NCBI GenBank assembly: GCA_023133185.1
Contig: JAGLWX010000438.1
Coordinates: 1 to 5,620 of the forward strand
DNA from: Fidelibacterota bacterium
Lineage (GTDB): Bacteria > Fidelibacterota > UBA2242
Direction of reading: 5' to 3'
DNA length: 5,620 bases
Part shown: positions 4,872-5,620 of the stretch, piece after piece
How positions within the stretch are numbered: position 1 is the stretch's first letter
Layout: every line of letters starts with the position of its first letter
Notes under the pieces: model-generated
Told to the model about the DNA's origin: nothing
The model's input: only the letters and a program-made list of their open reading frames with translations
The model's database searches: none
Translations under genes and position numbers: made by a program

Positions 4872-5537
4872 TTATTCCAGCTCGATAATTCCGTTTTTCA
4901 ACGCGTACTTAACGAGATCACCGGCGCTGTGAATATCCAGCTTTTTCATGATTCGCGCCCGGTGGGTCTTGACAGTGGCGGGACTGATATATAAGGCTGC
5001 TCCAATTCTTTCATTTTCCCAGCCTTGAGTGACCAGACGTACTATTTCGATTTCGCGATCGCTTAGATCTGATTTTAATTCAAGGCTATTGGCTTTTTTG
5101 ATCACACCGGTATATTTATCTAAAACAGTATCCGTCAAATCGGAGCAGATATATCGTTTCCCTGCAAAGACCGCCCTGATACCCATAGTGAGTTCATCGA
5201 CAGCCCCCTGCTTTAGAATATAGCCCCTTGCGCCGGCGTCAAAAGCCTTTGATATATATTTGTCGGTTTTATACATGGTAAGCATAATGGTCTTTACTTC
5301 CGGTAACATTGCTGTAATTTGGCGGCAGACCTCCAAACCGCTGATCCCGGGAATGCCAATATCCAGCAGGACTATATCAGGCGGCGCTGTTCTGATTATT
5401 TCAAGCCCGGCGTCTCCGTCATCAGCTTCACCCACCACTTCGATATCCGGTTCCAAAGCAAAAAGACTTTTTAAACCGCTCCGGAAAAGAGGATGATCGT
5501 CGATAATTACGATATGGATTTTTTGCGATATATTCAT
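4872..5537 (-). CDS. NarL/FixJ-type response regulator (receiver + LuxR-type HTH)
   Basis: This is a full-length 221-residue two-component regulator. The receiver domain (about 6-122) has the acidic pair D13-D14 (IIDDHPLFR), phosphoacceptor D59 (IVLLDIGIPGISG), T87 (IMLTMY) and K109 (GYILKQG), all the residues needed for phosphotransfer. A linker leads to a LuxR/GerE helix-turn-helix at about 158-218 (LSDREIEIVRLVTQG, then ISPATVKTHRARIMKKLDI). It should dimerise and bind DNA on phosphorylation by a histidine kinase, which is not in this window. ATG 5537 is supported by GAGG 5 nt upstream. The stop lies beside the array of 11-mers that separates it from the receiver-only gene. Its target genes cannot be read from sequence; the repeat-rich region downstream is a candidate. 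The name of the specific regulator is not recognisable. Confidence 0.93.
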   Translation of the reverse strand: MNISQKIHIVIIDDHPLFRSGLKSLFALEPDIEVVGEADDGDAGLEIIRTAPPDIVLLDIGIPGISGLEVCRQITAMLPEVKTIMLTMYKTDKYISKAFDAGARGYILKQGAVDELTMGIRAVFAGKRYICSDLTDTVLDKYTGVIKKANSLELKSDLSDREIEIVRLVTQGWENERIGAALYISPATVKTHRARIMKKLDIHSAGDLVKYALKNGIIELE

Positions 5538-5574
5538 ACTTTCCTCATAGTCCCTTACCAGTCAACTTCTTGTA

Positions 5575-5586
5575 CCGACACGTCGG
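5575..5586. repeat. Small palindrome upstream of the NarL-type gene
   Basis: CCGAC-AC-GTCGG is a perfect 5-bp-arm inverted repeat about 40 bp before ATG 5537. It could be an operator, a short hairpin, or part of the repeat unit at the window edge. Confidence 0.35.
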
Positions 5587-5596
5587 GAGAAAAATT

Positions 5597-5620
5597 TAAC
5601 GCAGAGGCGCAGAGAACGCA
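5597..5620. repeat. CGCAGAG-type short intergenic repeat (cut by window edge)
   Basis: CGCAGAG occurs at 5600-5606 and 5608-5614, and a third copy begins at 5617 and is cut by the edge. From memory, CGCAGAG/CTCTGCG iterations preceded by TTTAA are a dispersed intergenic repeat type in many environmental bacterial genomes. No function is known to me. The full unit and its other end lie outside the window. Confidence 0.5.

Noticed and set aside
5029..5496. Plus-strand ORFs opposite the NarL-type regulator
   Set aside because: Antisense to a full-length regulator with all key residues; no supporting features.

Overview
The window comes from an AT-rich bacterium. Genes carry recognisable Shine-Dalgarno sequences, and two appear to start with TTG. 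All genes lie on the minus strand, so transcription runs from high to low coordinates. Secreted multidomain surface proteins (LamG-like domain plus fibronectin-type repeats), CsgG-like/PEGA proteins and NarL-type regulators suggest a free-living environmental bacterium, perhaps of the Bacteroidota/Calditrichota/candidate-phylum kind. That placement is an inference from gene style, not from a marker gene.

In transcription order: (1) the right edge (5538-5620) holds the leader of a response regulator, a small palindrome and the start of a CGCAGAG-type repeat. (2) 5537-4872 encodes a complete NarL/FixJ-type response regulator. (3) 4871-4562 is a 310-bp gene-free stretch with three separate layers of repeats: four interleaved 11-mers, a pair of ACCTG/CAGGT dyads, and a pair of TACACCCC direct repeats just upstream of a TATAAT. 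(4) 4561-4163 encodes a stand-alone receiver domain whose phosphoacceptor Asp is Asn. (5) 4125-3952 is a 57-codon truncated paralogue of the next large gene. (6) 3951-3696 is an AT-rich spacer with a candidate promoter. (7) 3695-2391 encodes a secreted or envelope protein with a CsgG/TolB-like N-terminal domain and three PEGA domains. (8) 2380-2342 is a possible 12-codon leader ORF. (9) 2339-1787 is a DUF4258 / YgiT-type zinc-finger pair, a toxin-antitoxin-like module. (10) 1754 to the left edge is the N-terminal 584 codons of a large secreted LamG/fibronectin-repeat protein, unfinished at the window edge.

Genes 7 to 10 are separated by at most 51 bp with no visible terminator, so they may form one transcript in which a toxin-antitoxin-like pair sits between two exported-protein genes. 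The regulatory half (2 to 5) pairs a phosphorylatable DNA-binding regulator with an apparently non-phosphorylatable receiver, across a repeat-dense control region. Whether the regulators control the envelope genes is not shown by the sequence. No histidine kinase, tRNA, rRNA, CRISPR array or transposase gene is visible.
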